Below the pieces are notes generated by a model. The model worked only from the letters and a program-made list of their open reading frames with translations, made no database searches and was not told the DNA's origin. Made by a program: the position numbers and the translations under genes. This document shows positions 40,478 through 49,381 of a DNA stretch of 64,000 nucleotides, one piece after another. The stretch's first letter is position 1, and each line of letters opens with the position of its first letter. This stretch comes from Aureimonas ureilytica DSM 18598 = NBRC 106430 (GTDB taxonomy: Bacteria > Pseudomonadota > Alphaproteobacteria > Rhizobiales > Rhizobiaceae), in contig NZ_ARQE01000005.1 of assembly GCF_000382705.1 (NCBI RefSeq), positions 1-64,000 on the forward strand, given 5' to 3'.

Positions 40478-41389
40478 TCAGGCGTAGAGGTCCATGACTT
40501 CGGCCAGGAGCTTCAGCGCGTCCTCGCGCGAGCGCTGGAAGCTGTTGCGGCCGATGATCGAGCCATTGCCGCCGCCGTCGCGGATGGCGCGGACTTCGTC
40601 CAGCAGCTCGTCCGTGTTCTTGGCCGCGCCGCCCGAGAAGACCACGATGCGCTTGCCGGCGAAGGACGCCTGCATGATGTGGCGCACGCGATCGGCGGCG
40701 CTCGTGGTCGCGATGTCGTTCTTCTCGTAGGTCGACTTCGCTTCGGCGAGATCGATATGGTCGGACGGCAGCTTGACCTTGATGATCGTCGCGCCGAGCA
40801 GCGCCGCCATGTGGGCGGCATAGGCGATGATGTCGAGGCCCGTCTCGCCGGCCTTCGTCACCTTGCCGCCGCGCGGGTAGGACCAGACCACGGTCATCAG
40901 GCCGCGCGACTTGGCCTGGAGCGTGATCTCGCGCAGCTCCTCCATCATGCCGTAGGATTCGTCGGCGCCCGGATAGATCGTGAAGCCGACGCCCACGCAG
41001 CCGAGGCGCAGGGCGTCCTCGACCGTGCCGGTCAGGGCCTGATCCTGGCGGGTGACGAGCGAATTGCCGCTGTTCAGCTTGAGGATCAGCGGCACCTCGC
41101 CGGCGAACGTGTCGGCGCCCTGTTCCAGAAGACCGAGCGGCGCGGCATAGCCGGAAACGCCCGATTCGATCGCGAGTTCATAGAGGTAATGCGGGTCGTA
41201 GGCGGCCGGGTTCGGCGCGAAGGAGCGGGCCGGCCCGTGCTCGAAGCCCTGGTCGACTGGAAGGATCACCAGACGGCCCGTTCCCGCGAGGCGTCCGTGC
41301 ATGAGGAGGCGGGACAGATTGGACTTCAGGCCCGGCGTTTCGCCCTCGTACCAAGACAGGATCTTGCGGACGGTGTCGGTTCTCAGCAT
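40478..41389 (-). CDS. Class I fructose-bisphosphate aldolase (DhnA/FbaB type)
   Basis: A 303-residue Schiff-base aldolase of the archaeal/DhnA type. GTGRLVILPVDQGFEHGP near the start, IYPGADESYGMMEE in the middle, the Schiff-base lysine in ATIIKVKLPSD, and the phosphate-binding IVVFSGGAAKN and GNGSIIGRNSFQR segments are all present. It cleaves or forms fructose-1,6-bisphosphate, probably in gluconeogenesis. ATG 41389 follows GGGGGAAATTG. An open extension upstream is Arg-rich and not conserved. It is not next to other glycolytic genes. Confidence 0.88.
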   Translation of the reverse strand: MLRTDTVRKILSWYEGETPGLKSNLSRLLMHGRLAGTGRLVILPVDQGFEHGPARSFAPNPAAYDPHYLYELAIESGVSGYAAPLGLLEQGADTFAGEVPLILKLNSGNSLVTRQDQALTGTVEDALRLGCVGVGFTIYPGADESYGMMEELREITLQAKSRGLMTVVWSYPRGGKVTKAGETGLDIIAYAAHMAALLGATIIKVKLPSDHIDLAEAKSTYEKNDIATTSAADRVRHIMQASFAGKRIVVFSGGAAKNTDELLDEVRAIRDGGGNGSIIGRNSFQRSREDALKLLAEVMDLYA

Positions 41390-41593
41390 CAATTTCCCCC
41401 AGAGTTCCCGTGAGCCGCGCGCGTGTCGGCGGCCGAGACTTGCCTTTTGCCGGGTCCCATGCGGGGCGTAAACCCATCGATCGGCAGCGCAACACATTAA
41501 AATCGTTTGAAATTTCGAGCCCGCAGCCCGAGCGGCGCGCAACCGTTTTCGCTTGCCTCTCGTTTCTCCTGCAGAACGTCGGAGAACAGGGCC

Positions 41594-41890
41594 ATGCAAG
41601 GGCAGACGAAGTTTCCCGCAGGCTTCGGATGCGATCCGACCTTGGCGAGCGGCGGAGCCGCGTCTCCAAGGCGGCGCGACGCGCGCGGCCCGATCGCCCC
41701 GACGCTCGCCATCCAGCCCGACCCTCGTCCCGGCCCGGTCCGCATCGCTCGCGCGCCCCTGCCCCGACGCATCGAGGAGCTCGAAGAACAGGCGCGGACG
41801 CGGCGTAACGGCTCGGTCTCCGTGTTCTGGCCCTCCGTCGTCCTCGGCGTCGCGCTCGCCTCCAGCCTTTATTTCCTGAACTATTTCTGA
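41594..41890 (+). CDS. Small hypothetical tail-anchored membrane protein
   Basis: A 98-residue protein I do not recognise. Residues 1-75 are Pro/Arg-rich and likely disordered with a short basic helix (RRIEELEEQARTRRN). Residues 77-97 form one membrane helix (VFWPSVVLGVALASSLYFL), ending two residues before the C-terminus, as in tail-anchored proteins. ATG 41594 follows GGAGAACAGGG. It stands alone between the divergent aldolase gene and a convergent membrane protein gene. The coding status rests on the Shine-Dalgarno sequence and the clean hydrophobic segment. Confidence 0.5.
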   Translation: MQGQTKFPAGFGCDPTLASGGAASPRRRDARGPIAPTLAIQPDPRPGPVRIARAPLPRRIEELEEQARTRRNGSVSVFWPSVVLGVALASSLYFLNYF

Positions 41891-42005
41891 GAGCGCCGAC
41901 TGAAATTTCAGGGGGAGCGGGCGGCGTATTTTCGCTTGGCCCGAAATTCCGCACACCTCTTGCGCGGCACGCCGATGCCCTCGCCTCGAAACGGCGAAGC
42001 GCATG

Positions 42006-42031
42006 AAAAAAGGCGGGCTAGAGCCCGCCTT
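42006..42031 (-). terminator. Terminator of the PhnA/YrzE-like membrane protein gene
   Basis: A perfect 9-bp stem AAGGCGGGC/GCCCGCCTT with loop TAGA, and six T on the minus strand (42006-42011). The plus side also has TTTCTC, so it may stop the small upstream gene as well. Confidence 0.92.
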
Positions 42032-42060
42032 TCTCATTCCCACGTTTCTCGGATCGAGGA

Positions 42061-42969
42061 TCAGTCGCGGTAGTAACCGACCACGCGCTCCGTGCGGCCG
42101 ACGACGCCTCCGAGCGCGCCGACGATCAGGCCGAGAAGCAGGCCGACGAAGGCGACGAAAGCCGTGGTGGACGCCGTGTCGGCGGCCTTCGCGGCGGCCT
42201 CGCGGGCTTCCGCCATCGCCTGATCGTACTGGCCCTGGAACTGGTTCAGACGCTGTTCGGCTTCCTGCTGGCTGATGCCGGCCTGCGAGGAAATCGCGTT
42301 GACGGCGGCAGAACGCTGCTCGGGCGTCGCGTCGCGGCCGAGGCCCTGGAAGATTTCGGAGACCGCCGCGCCGAGATCCTGCGTGCCGGCCGCCTGACGG
42401 GCGTTCTGAGCCGCCTGGTTGGCTTCGTTCTGCGCGGCATCGACGGCCTGATCGGCCTGCTGCTGACCGCGAGCCAGAAGCTGGCGGGCCTGATCGCGAA
42501 GCTGCGGCGGCAGGGAATCGATCGAGTTCGGCACGACGGAGGTCGCGGCCGAGCCGAGCGTCGAGATGGTGGAGCCGAGCGCGCCGAAGGCGTTGGAAAC
42601 GAGCGCCGAAACGCCGCTGGTCAGGAGATAGACGACGACGAGGGTCGAGGTCGCCCAGGTGGTGATGCCATGCAGGGCCGCGTCGCGGCGGTTGGTCGAG
42701 CCGGCGAAGCGCGCCGCGGCATAGCCGCCGACGAAGGTGGCGATCAGAACGGTCAGCGCGGTCCAGATGCCGCCGGCCGAAGAAAAGGTGCTGATCGACG
42801 GCGACCCGTTCGAATTCGGGTCGATCGTCGCCAAGCCGATGCCCAGACCCAGCAACGCCAGCATGATCTGCACGACGAGCGTGAGGATCGTCCCGGCAAT
42901 AATGGCGCCCCAGGAAATGCGACGCACCCCGACGTTGGCGGCCACGCCGCGATCAACGATATCCACCAT
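42061..42969 (-). CDS. PhnA-like / YrzE-type membrane protein of unknown function
   Basis: A 302-residue integral membrane protein. There are four hydrophobic segments: at about 22-46, 68-90, 103-128 and a C-terminal FVAFVGLLLGLIVGALGGVVG. Between the third and fourth lies about 120 residues of Ala/Gln-rich amphipathic helix (QARQLLARGQQQADQAVDAAQNEANQ) likely to be a periplasmic coiled coil. The N-terminal VRRISWGAIIAGTILTLVVQIML is typical of the YrzE/PhnA-like family, which is common in Rhizobiales and stress-associated. No enzymatic motif is visible. Confidence 0.75.
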   Translation of the reverse strand: MVDIVDRGVAANVGVRRISWGAIIAGTILTLVVQIMLALLGLGIGLATIDPNSNGSPSISTFSSAGGIWTALTVLIATFVGGYAAARFAGSTNRRDAALHGITTWATSTLVVVYLLTSGVSALVSNAFGALGSTISTLGSAATSVVPNSIDSLPPQLRDQARQLLARGQQQADQAVDAAQNEANQAAQNARQAAGTQDLGAAVSEIFQGLGRDATPEQRSAAVNAISSQAGISQQEAEQRLNQFQGQYDQAMAEAREAAAKAADTASTTAFVAFVGLLLGLIVGALGGVVGRTERVVGYYRD

Positions 42970-43195
42970 GCCTCAACTCCAAACTAGCGCGCCGCCTCGA
43001 AGGGGCGCGGACAAAGGAAGCGCCTGCCAAAAAGGCGCCATAAACTGCTAAATGGTCGGGATGCGCGCGCTTCCAGATGCGCGCGCGGCTTTTTCTTGGC
43101 CGGCTGCCTTTGGTCTCGAAAAAACCGCCTCGCGCCCTTGTCGCGAATCACCGGGCCGGTTGACGCGGCATGGGTGCCGCCCCAAGCCATGGCGC

Positions 43196-45217
43196 ATGAA
43201 CTCGGCCGATCGCTTCTCCCTCGGGCTTCTCCTTCAACGCGCGCTGGGTCGTCTGGCGGGCGCGGACCCCGGCTTCGTTCGGCTGCGCATGGCGACGCGC
43301 GTGACGCTGACGGTTCTTCTCGTCGGCCTCGCCCTCGTCGCGCTCCACACCGTGCAGCCTCTGCCGGTCGCGAGCATCTCGGTCGGGCTCATTCTCGCCA
43401 TGCAGAACGCGCTCGCGATCAAGGACAGGACGCGCAAGGATCGGCTGCGCACGCGCCTTTGCTGCGCTCTCTCCGGCTTCGGCACGCTCCTCGTCATTCC
43501 GGCGCTGGAGAATCAGACGCGCCTCGTCGACGGATTCTTTCTTCTCGTCACCTTTCTCGCCGTCTATGCCCGCAAATGGGGGCCGCGCTGGAATGCGGTC
43601 GGCATGTTCGGCTTCATGGCCTGTTTTGCCGGCGCCTATTTCCGGCCCGGCTTCGGCGACCTTCCCACGATCGCCCTGTCGTTGTGCCTGTCGGGCCTGG
43701 TGGCCCATGGCGTGCGCGAGCATCTCATTCCCGACCGGCCCGCCCGCGACTTCGCGCGCACGCTGCGGGCGGTGGAGGAGCGCATCGGCGGGCTCGTGTC
43801 GCGCATTCGGGCCGGGCGGCGCCTCGGCTGGCCGCCGGAAGCCCGCCGCGCGGCAATCGCCGCCGAGCAGAAGGTGAAGGACGCGATCGCCGTCGCCGAG
43901 GCTCTCCTGCCCGACGACGCGGAAGGGGCGACGCGCGAAACCTCGGCCTCCCGCCTCGCGATCAAGCTCTTCGACCTGCATCTTGCCACCGAAACGACGC
44001 TCGCCACCGCCTTGGACGAGCCGCAGGACACGGAGCGCCCCGGCCTTCACCTGACCCCGGCGCTCGATCGGCTCGCGAAAGCACGGCTCGATCTGCGCCG
44101 CTCGGCCAAGGGGCTGACATCAGCCGATTTTGCGGGTCCCGCGCTGGCCCTGCCCAAGAGCGGCGGCTCCACCATGCCCTGGCACCGCGAACCCGCCCTG
44201 CGGCTGGCGATCCAGGTGACGCTCGCCTGCGCCATCGCCATGGCCGGCGGTCTCTGGGTGTCCGAGCAGCGCTGGTTCTGGGCGGTGCTCACGGCCTTTC
44301 TGGTCTTCGTCAACACGCAGTCGCGCGGCGACACGGTGCTGCGCGGCATCGACCGCGCGCTCGGCACCGCCGCCGGCATCGTGGTCGGCATTCTCGTCGC
44401 GACGCTGGTGAACGGCGCCTTCGCGATTTCGATCGCGCTGGTGATCGCTTGCGTCTTCGTCGGCTTCTATCTGGTGCAGGTGTCCTACGGCGCGCTGACC
44501 TTCTTCGTGACGATAAGCCTGTCGCTGATCTACGGGCTTCTCGGCAGCTTCACGCCGGACCTCCTCGTTCTCAGGCTGAAGGAAACGCTGGTGGGCGCGC
44601 TGGCCGGCATGAGCGTCTCGTTCTTCGTCTTCCCGCAGCGCACGGAGAACATTTCCCGGGGCGCGGTGGATCGGTTTCTCGCCGAACTCGACCGGCTGCT
44701 CGAGATCACCTTCGAGAATCGGCGCGGCAACGCCTCGGCCTGGAAGGTGCTGGCGGTGACGCGCGCGCTCGACCGGCGCCATCTCGATATCGTGGCCGCC
44801 GTGCGGCCCCTCGAAAGCGGCTGGATCGCCGCGCCGCGCCGCCGCCTCGTACGGCTCGGGCTGCTGCGTCTCGCCGCCCTCGCCTATTGGGGCCATCGGC
44901 TGGCGAGCGCGGCGGGTGATTCCGCCGCGCGTGATTCCAAGGCGGAGGGCAGCACGACCGGCGACGGGGCCGAAATCGAGGCGCGGATCACCGAATGCAG
45001 GGCCGATATTGCCGCCTTGCGCTCGGGCAGCGGCAACTTCTTCCGCCAGAGCGGTCCGGTCGCCCTCACCCCGACCGAGGCGCTGGCGCAGAGCCGCGAT
45101 CTGGAAGCGCCGGACGCCACCCTCGCCCTTCACGCGCTGCGCCATATTCTTCGTCAGGCATTGGGCGAGACCGACAAGCCAGCGAGCGTCTCAAAGAGCG
45201 AGGCGTCGCGGCCTTGA
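43196..45217 (+). CDS. FUSC-family inner-membrane protein (putative aromatic-compound exporter)
   Basis: A 673-residue protein with two clusters of about five or six membrane helices (about 35-180 and 345-500) separated and followed by soluble helical regions, the architecture of the fusaric acid resistance/YccS-like FUSC superfamily. Segments WVSEQRWFWAVLTAFLVFVNTQSRGDTVLRGIDRALGTAAGIVVG and FFVFPQRTENISR are diagnostic. Relatives export aromatic acids. No partner adaptor gene (AaeA type) lies next to it. I start at ATG 43196, which gives a short cytoplasmic N-terminus; the longer open frame from 43052 has no support. Confidence 0.82.
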   Translation: MNSADRFSLGLLLQRALGRLAGADPGFVRLRMATRVTLTVLLVGLALVALHTVQPLPVASISVGLILAMQNALAIKDRTRKDRLRTRLCCALSGFGTLLVIPALENQTRLVDGFFLLVTFLAVYARKWGPRWNAVGMFGFMACFAGAYFRPGFGDLPTIALSLCLSGLVAHGVREHLIPDRPARDFARTLRAVEERIGGLVSRIRAGRRLGWPPEARRAAIAAEQKVKDAIAVAEALLPDDAEGATRETSASRLAIKLFDLHLATETTLATALDEPQDTERPGLHLTPALDRLAKARLDLRRSAKGLTSADFAGPALALPKSGGSTMPWHREPALRLAIQVTLACAIAMAGGLWVSEQRWFWAVLTAFLVFVNTQSRGDTVLRGIDRALGTAAGIVVGILVATLVNGAFAISIALVIACVFVGFYLVQVSYGALTFFVTISLSLIYGLLGSFTPDLLVLRLKETLVGALAGMSVSFFVFPQRTENISRGAVDRFLAELDRLLEITFENRRGNASAWKVLAVTRALDRRHLDIVAAVRPLESGWIAAPRRRLVRLGLLRLAALAYWGHRLASAAGDSAARDSKAEGSTTGDGAEIEARITECRADIAALRSGSGNFFRQSGPVALTPTEALAQSRDLEAPDATLALHALRHILRQALGETDKPASVSKSEASRP

Positions 45218-45348
45218 CGCTCGACATGGGCTCGACCGTCTGGTAAGGAAGCCGCCACGATCACGGGAAGATTGCTTCCCGCGGGAGGTTCGGCGCGTTT
45301 CGCTGTTTCTCCACGCCACCATTCGAACCCTTGGAAACGGATTATTCT

Positions 45349-45588
45349 GTGCAGGTACTCGTTCGCGACAACAACGTCGATCAGGCTCTCCGCGCGCTCA
45401 AGAAGAAGCTTCAGCGGGAAGGCGTCTTCCGTGAAATGAAGATGCGCAACTTCTACGAGAAGCCCTCGGAGAAGCGCGTTCGCGAGAAGGCCGAGGCGGT
45501 TCGTCGCGCTCGCAAGCTGGCTCGCAAGCAGGCGCAGCGCGAAGGCCTCGTCGCTGGTGGCCGCGCCAAGCCGGCTGCGGCTCGCTGA
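45349..45588 (+). CDS. rpsU: 30S ribosomal protein S21
   Basis: A 79-residue basic protein of the small ribosomal subunit. It reads [24 protein letters not shown] and then [33 protein letters not shown], a near-exact fit to alphaproteobacterial S21. I choose a GTG start at 45349, because family members begin with [13 protein letters not shown] at 45331 in the same frame would add six unneeded residues. It is a single-gene transcript with a hairpin downstream. Confidence 0.95.
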   Translation: MQVLVRDNNVDQALRALKKKLQREGVFREMKMRNFYEKPSEKRVREKAEAVRRARKLARKQAQREGLVAGGRAKPAAAR

Positions 45589-45616
45589 TCGCACGTTTCG
45601 CCTAGAGCGTGACAGG

Positions 45617-45655
45617 GAAGGCGACGCGCCAATCGGCCGCGTCGCCTTCTCGCGT
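45617..45655 (+). terminator. Terminator of rpsU
   Basis: A perfect 12-bp stem GAAGGCGACGCG/CGCGTCGCCTTC (45617-45628, 45638-45649) is followed by TCGCGTTTT. Confidence 0.8.
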
Positions 45656-45865
45656 TTTGGGCGTCAGAAGCGATGTGGCGAGAGCGGCGACGATCCGACC
45701 GTCTCACCGCCTTCGTTGGGGGCCGGCCTCGCCGGTTCCGCGCAAGCTTGCATCCCTAGTCTGGCGCGCCGGCTGGAAGCCTCTGGCTCTTGCCCGCGCC
45801 CGATCCAAGACCATCTCGCCGGATTCGTCCGGCTTTGATTGCCGTGCCTTGAAGGAAGTCGCCGC

Positions 45866-46720
45866 GTGTTCCACCGTCTGAAGACCGCCCGGACGCCCGC
45901 TCGTCCCCTCGCCGCCTTCCTGCTCGTCGCGTCCGGCCTCGCCCTTTCGGCCTGCCAGACCGGCCCGGCGCTGCAATCAATCGCGCTCGATCAGGCGCAG
46001 GGCTCGGCCGAGAACCTGTCCTCGCTGACGGCGGCGGTGAACGCCAGCCCGAGCAACCCGGAAGTCTACAACGTGCGCGGCATCGCCTATGGCCGCTCGG
46101 GCGACAACGACCGGGCGATCAAGGACTTCTCGACCGCCATCCAGCTCGACGCGAATTTTTATCAGGCCTATGCCAACCGGGCGCTGGTGCTGCGGCAGAT
46201 GAACCGCAATCCGGAAGCCGTCGCGGACTACAATCGCGCGCTCCAGATCAACCCGAAATACGACACGGCTTATATCGGCCGGGGCAATATCTATCGTCTG
46301 GCCAACCGCAACCGCGAGGCGCTGGCCGACTTCCAGCGGGCCATCGATCTCAACACGACCGATCCGCGCGCCTATCACAATCGCGGCCTTCTGTATCAGC
46401 TCGACGGCCAGCACCGGCAGGCGATCGAGGATTTCTCGACCGCGATCTCCATGGACGCCAACGCGCCCGAGCCCTATTCGGGCCGCGCCATCTCCTATCT
46501 GGCGCTCGGCAATGTCGAGGACGCGGCGGACGACATCAATCGTGCCATCCAGCTCGACGGCAAGCGCGCGGAGTTCTGGGTCAACCAGGGCCTCGTGCTC
46601 GAAGCGCGCGGCGACAAGGCCAAGGCCTTCCGCTCCTTCTCGCACGCCTCGCTTCTCGACCCGAACTACCAGCCGGCCAAGGACGGCGTGTCGCGCACGA
46701 GAAGCGCCGCCGGGTCCTGA
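45866..46720 (+). CDS. TPR-repeat lipoprotein
   Basis: A 284-residue lipoprotein. The signal peptide ends in the lipobox LSAC, so the mature protein starts with a lipidated Cys, and the Gln-Thr that follows favours the outer membrane. About six tetratricopeptide repeats of 34 residues follow (for example VYNVRGIAYGRSGDNDRAIKDFSTAIQLDANF). They make a superhelical scaffold like NlpI, which organises peptidoglycan hydrolases. GTG 45866 has AAGGAAG upstream and puts the basic n-region (FHRLKTARTPAR) directly before the hydrophobic core. The frame extends back to a TTG at 45839. A good terminator follows. Confidence 0.85.
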   Translation: MFHRLKTARTPARPLAAFLLVASGLALSACQTGPALQSIALDQAQGSAENLSSLTAAVNASPSNPEVYNVRGIAYGRSGDNDRAIKDFSTAIQLDANFYQAYANRALVLRQMNRNPEAVADYNRALQINPKYDTAYIGRGNIYRLANRNREALADFQRAIDLNTTDPRAYHNRGLLYQLDGQHRQAIEDFSTAISMDANAPEPYSGRAISYLALGNVEDAADDINRAIQLDGKRAEFWVNQGLVLEARGDKAKAFRSFSHASLLDPNYQPAKDGVSRTRSAAGS

Positions 46721-46759
46721 CGGGACCCGCATCCGACCAAGAACGTCTCTTCCCATCGA

Positions 46760-46792
46760 GCCGTCGCAGCCTCGCCGCTGCGGCGGCTTTTT
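46760..46792 (+). terminator. Terminator of the TPR lipoprotein gene
   Basis: An 11-bp stem with one G-U pair (46760-46770, 46777-46787), loop of 6, then TTTTT. Confidence 0.92.
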
Positions 46793-46955
46793 CGTGCGCC
46801 CCGCTGCTGGACTGAGGGCGATCGGACGCGCGAAAGCATCACGCGATGCGGCGCTTGTTAATCTTTGTGAACGAAATCTTACCGCGTTGCGAAACCGGAC
46901 GGTCTGTTCTGGGGTTGTTGGCCTATCCGAGTAGTCAACACGAGTATCGCAGACC

Positions 46956-47456
46956 ATGAAACTCCGACTCACAGCCGCGCTCGGCGCGCTCGTCCTCGCC
47001 GCCTCCGTCCTGCCCGCTTCGGCCGGCGCCAAGGTCGGCACCCTCACCTGCAGCAGCCAGGGCACGATCAACCAGATCGTCACCTCGAGCGAGACGGTTC
47101 TCTGCAATTACACGCCGTTCGGCCGCTTCAAGCCGACCGAGACCTATGTCGGCACGCTCGACACCTATGGCATCGATCTCGGCATCACCGGCCGCACGCG
47201 CATGGTCTGGTCGGTCCTGGCCGCGAGCTTCACGTCGGGCGAGCCGCAGTCGTTGGCCGGCCGCTACTACGGCACGAGCATCGACGCGTCCTTCGCGGCG
47301 GGTGTCGGTGGTAAGTCGCTGATCGGCGGGCCGGATCGCGGCTTCACGCTGCAGCCGACGAGCCTGCAGATCCAGGAAGGCGTCAACGCCACGGTCGGCG
47401 TCGCCCGCCTGACGCTGGAAGAGGCCGCGCCGGCCCGAATCGTCTACAAGCCCTGA
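46956..47456 (+). CDS. DUF992 secreted protein
   Basis: A 166-residue exported protein. The signal peptide MKLRLTAALGALVLAASVLPASA is followed by the DUF992 domain: KVGTLTCSSQGTINQIVTSSETVLCNY (two Cys likely to form a disulfide), YVGTLDTYGIDLGITGRTRMVWSVLA and the Gly-rich AAGVGGKSLIGGPDRGFTLQP. DUF992 proteins are small periplasmic proteins common in Rhizobiales and of unknown function. A strong terminator follows. Confidence 0.88.
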   Translation: MKLRLTAALGALVLAASVLPASAGAKVGTLTCSSQGTINQIVTSSETVLCNYTPFGRFKPTETYVGTLDTYGIDLGITGRTRMVWSVLAASFTSGEPQSLAGRYYGTSIDASFAAGVGGKSLIGGPDRGFTLQPTSLQIQEGVNATVGVARLTLEEAAPARIVYKP

Positions 47457-47484
47457 GCCGAGGCCGAACGTTTCGGACAAAAGG

Positions 47485-47523
47485 AAGCCCCGCCGCGAGT
47501 GCTCGCCGGCGGGGCTTTTCTTT
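47485..47523 (+). terminator. Terminator of the DUF992 gene
   Basis: A perfect 11-bp stem AAGCCCCGCCG/CGGCGGGGCTT (47485-47495, 47507-47517) is followed by TTTTCTTT. It also faces the convergent COX IV gene. Confidence 0.93.
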
Positions 47524-47547
47524 GACGACGATTCGAGGCGGATCGCC

Positions 47548-47799
47548 TCAATGCGTCATCGATACCTCTTCGGACTTCAGCACCAGGAAGTGCATGAGAA
47601 CCAGGAAGATGACGACACCGACCAAGCTCATGATGAGCCCGGCGCCGACGATCAGGAACATCAACATGAAAAGAAGGATCGCGATCACACCGGCCGTGCC
47701 GTACTTCACCAGCCACAGAAAGCCGGAATAGGTGCGCTTGTGCTCGCGGTAATCCATCGGCGCGCTTTGGCCGACCTCGTATCCCGACTGCTCCGCCAT
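47548..47799 (-). CDS. aa3-type cytochrome c oxidase subunit IV
   Basis: An 83-residue membrane protein of the bacterial aa3 oxidase subunit IV family (COX4_pro_2). The signature MDYREHKRTYSGFLWLVKYGT precedes a first membrane helix (AGVIAILLFMLMFLIVGAG), followed by a short second segment. Subunit IV is a small accessory chain of the Rhodobacter/Paracoccus aa3 oxidase, dispensable for activity. ATG 47799 follows GGGGAGAAGAGG. No other oxidase gene is in the window, so the catalytic subunits are encoded elsewhere, as is common. Confidence 0.88.
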   Translation of the reverse strand: MAEQSGYEVGQSAPMDYREHKRTYSGFLWLVKYGTAGVIAILLFMLMFLIVGAGLIMSLVGVVIFLVLMHFLVLKSEEVSMTH

Positions 47800-47938
47800 C
47801 CTCTTCTCCCCGATCGCAAAACCCACGTTCGTCCTGAATAGCCAAAAGCCCGGCTTCGGGCAATCGAAGGGCTGTGCCGAAACGCAAACGGAGCGCCTTG
47901 TGGGCGCTCCGCACTCCTCTCTCGCTTCACCCGCCCGA

Positions 47939-48502
47939 TCAGGCGGCTTCGCGCTTCTCGTGGCGGCCTTCCTCGACCTCCTCGATGATCTTGGCGACGA
48001 AGGCGTCGAGATCGCCCGGATTGCGCGAGGTGATCAGCGCCTGATCGGTCACGACCGTTTCGTCGTGCCAGCGGCCCCCGGCGTTCTCGACATCGGTCTT
48101 GATCGACTTGAAGGACGTGACGTCACGCCCCTTGATGACGCCCGCCTCGATCAGGAGCCAGGGCGCGTGGCAGATCGCGGCCAGCGTCTTCTTGGAATTG
48201 TAGAAGTCGCGGATGAAGGACACGGCCTTTTCTTCGGCCCGCAGCTTGTCGGGGTTGATCTGGCCGCCCGGCAGGACGAGCGCGTCGTAATCGGCGACCG
48301 TGACCTCGGACAGGGTCTTGTCGACGGGAACGCTCTGCCCCCAGTCGGTCTGGTCCCAACCCTTGATCTCGCCCTTCTCCAGCGAGACGACGTGCACGGT
48401 GGCGCCGGCCGCCTTCAGCTTCTCGAGCGGCACGGTGAGTTCGGACTGCTCGAACCCGTCGGTGGCGAGAATCGCGATCTTGGCCTGGTTGATGGACGTC
48501 AT
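47939..48502 (-). CDS. DJ-1/PfpI-family glutamine-amidotransferase-like protein
   Basis: A 187-residue protein of the YfkM/PfpI type in the DJ-1 superfamily. The nucleophile elbow LAAICHAPWLL has Cys111 followed by His, and Glu18 in TDGFEQSEL supplies the acidic partner. Members act as glyoxalase III-like or deglycase enzymes, chaperones or weak proteases under general stress. It carries no signal peptide. No stress gene is adjacent except the COX IV gene, which it precedes on the same strand with a 139-bp gap. Confidence 0.88.
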   Translation of the reverse strand: MTSINQAKIAILATDGFEQSELTVPLEKLKAAGATVHVVSLEKGEIKGWDQTDWGQSVPVDKTLSEVTVADYDALVLPGGQINPDKLRAEEKAVSFIRDFYNSKKTLAAICHAPWLLIEAGVIKGRDVTSFKSIKTDVENAGGRWHDETVVTDQALITSRNPGDLDAFVAKIIEEVEEGRHEKREAA

Positions 48503-48725
48503 GGGAAAACCTCTGTTGGATATCGGCCTTCGAAGGGCGGCGCCGGCTTGAAGCTGCGGCGGTGCCCGGCCGTTCGAAGGGGCTAACGGAGGCTTTGGGG
48601 GATGGTTCCACCGGGGAGCCGAGACCCGGAACGACGCCCTGCGGTCGAAGCGCGGCCGGTCGCCATTGCCGCGAACCCGTTGGCAGACCTTGCCTTTCAG
48701 GATGAAGGCGAAGCCGAGCGCCGAT

Positions 48726-49271
48726 CTAGAAGGCGTCGGGCTCGGGGTCCGCGTCGATCGCGGCGGCGGCCACGGAATAGGAAAAGCCGGCCCGCATCAG
48801 CGCGGCCACGTCCTTGTCGCGGCGCTCGGTGCGCTCGCGAAGGCGATGCGGCCCGAGGCGCCGCCGCTTGGCGAGGGCGCGGGCGGCGGCCTCCTCGTCG
48901 GTCTCGTCGGCTTCGAGCACGCTCGCGACCGTCTCGCGATCGACGCCCTTCTCGCTGAGCTTCAGCGCGCTGTGGCGGCGCGAGGCGCCGCGCCGCCTAA
49001 GACTGGCGAGCTTGGCCTCGGCAAAGGCGCGGTCGTCGAGAAGCTTCAGCTCCACGAAGCGCGCGACCGTTTCGTCCACCAGCCCCGCGAACTCGGCCGG
49101 GTCCTCCCCCCGCAGCATGGCGCGGCGCAGGACCTTGCGCTCCAGAACGCGCTTCAGATGCGCCGTGCTGGCGGCGTAGCGCTCCAGATAATGCGCAGCG
49201 GCGCGAAACAGCCAGTCGCCCGTGATGGGCCTTGGCGGCTTGGGCTCGTCGGTGGGGTTCGGTCGGCGCAT
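48726..49271 (-). CDS. recX: RecX family regulatory protein
   Basis: A 181-residue, helix-rich basic protein. It shows the three-repeat RecX fold with LFRAAAHYLERYAASTAHLKRVLERKVLRR, LLDDRAFAEAKLASLRRRGASRR and a final MRAGFSYSVAAAAI helix. RecX inhibits RecA filament growth. recA is not in the window, which is usual in Rhizobiales, where recX is often apart. It is 110 bp downstream of a ParA-like gene on the same strand. Confidence 0.85.
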   Translation of the reverse strand: MRRPNPTDEPKPPRPITGDWLFRAAAHYLERYAASTAHLKRVLERKVLRRAMLRGEDPAEFAGLVDETVARFVELKLLDDRAFAEAKLASLRRRGASRRHSALKLSEKGVDRETVASVLEADETDEEAAARALAKRRRLGPHRLRERTERRDKDVAALMRAGFSYSVAAAAIDADPEPDAF

Positions 49272-49381
49272 GCAACAAGCCTATAGGGCGCTTGCCTCTC
49301 CGCACCAAGGGCGACAGGCTGAAACGACGGAAGGCCGATGCGCGCGCACCGGCCCTCCCGATTGAATAGCAGGCCGCGCGA

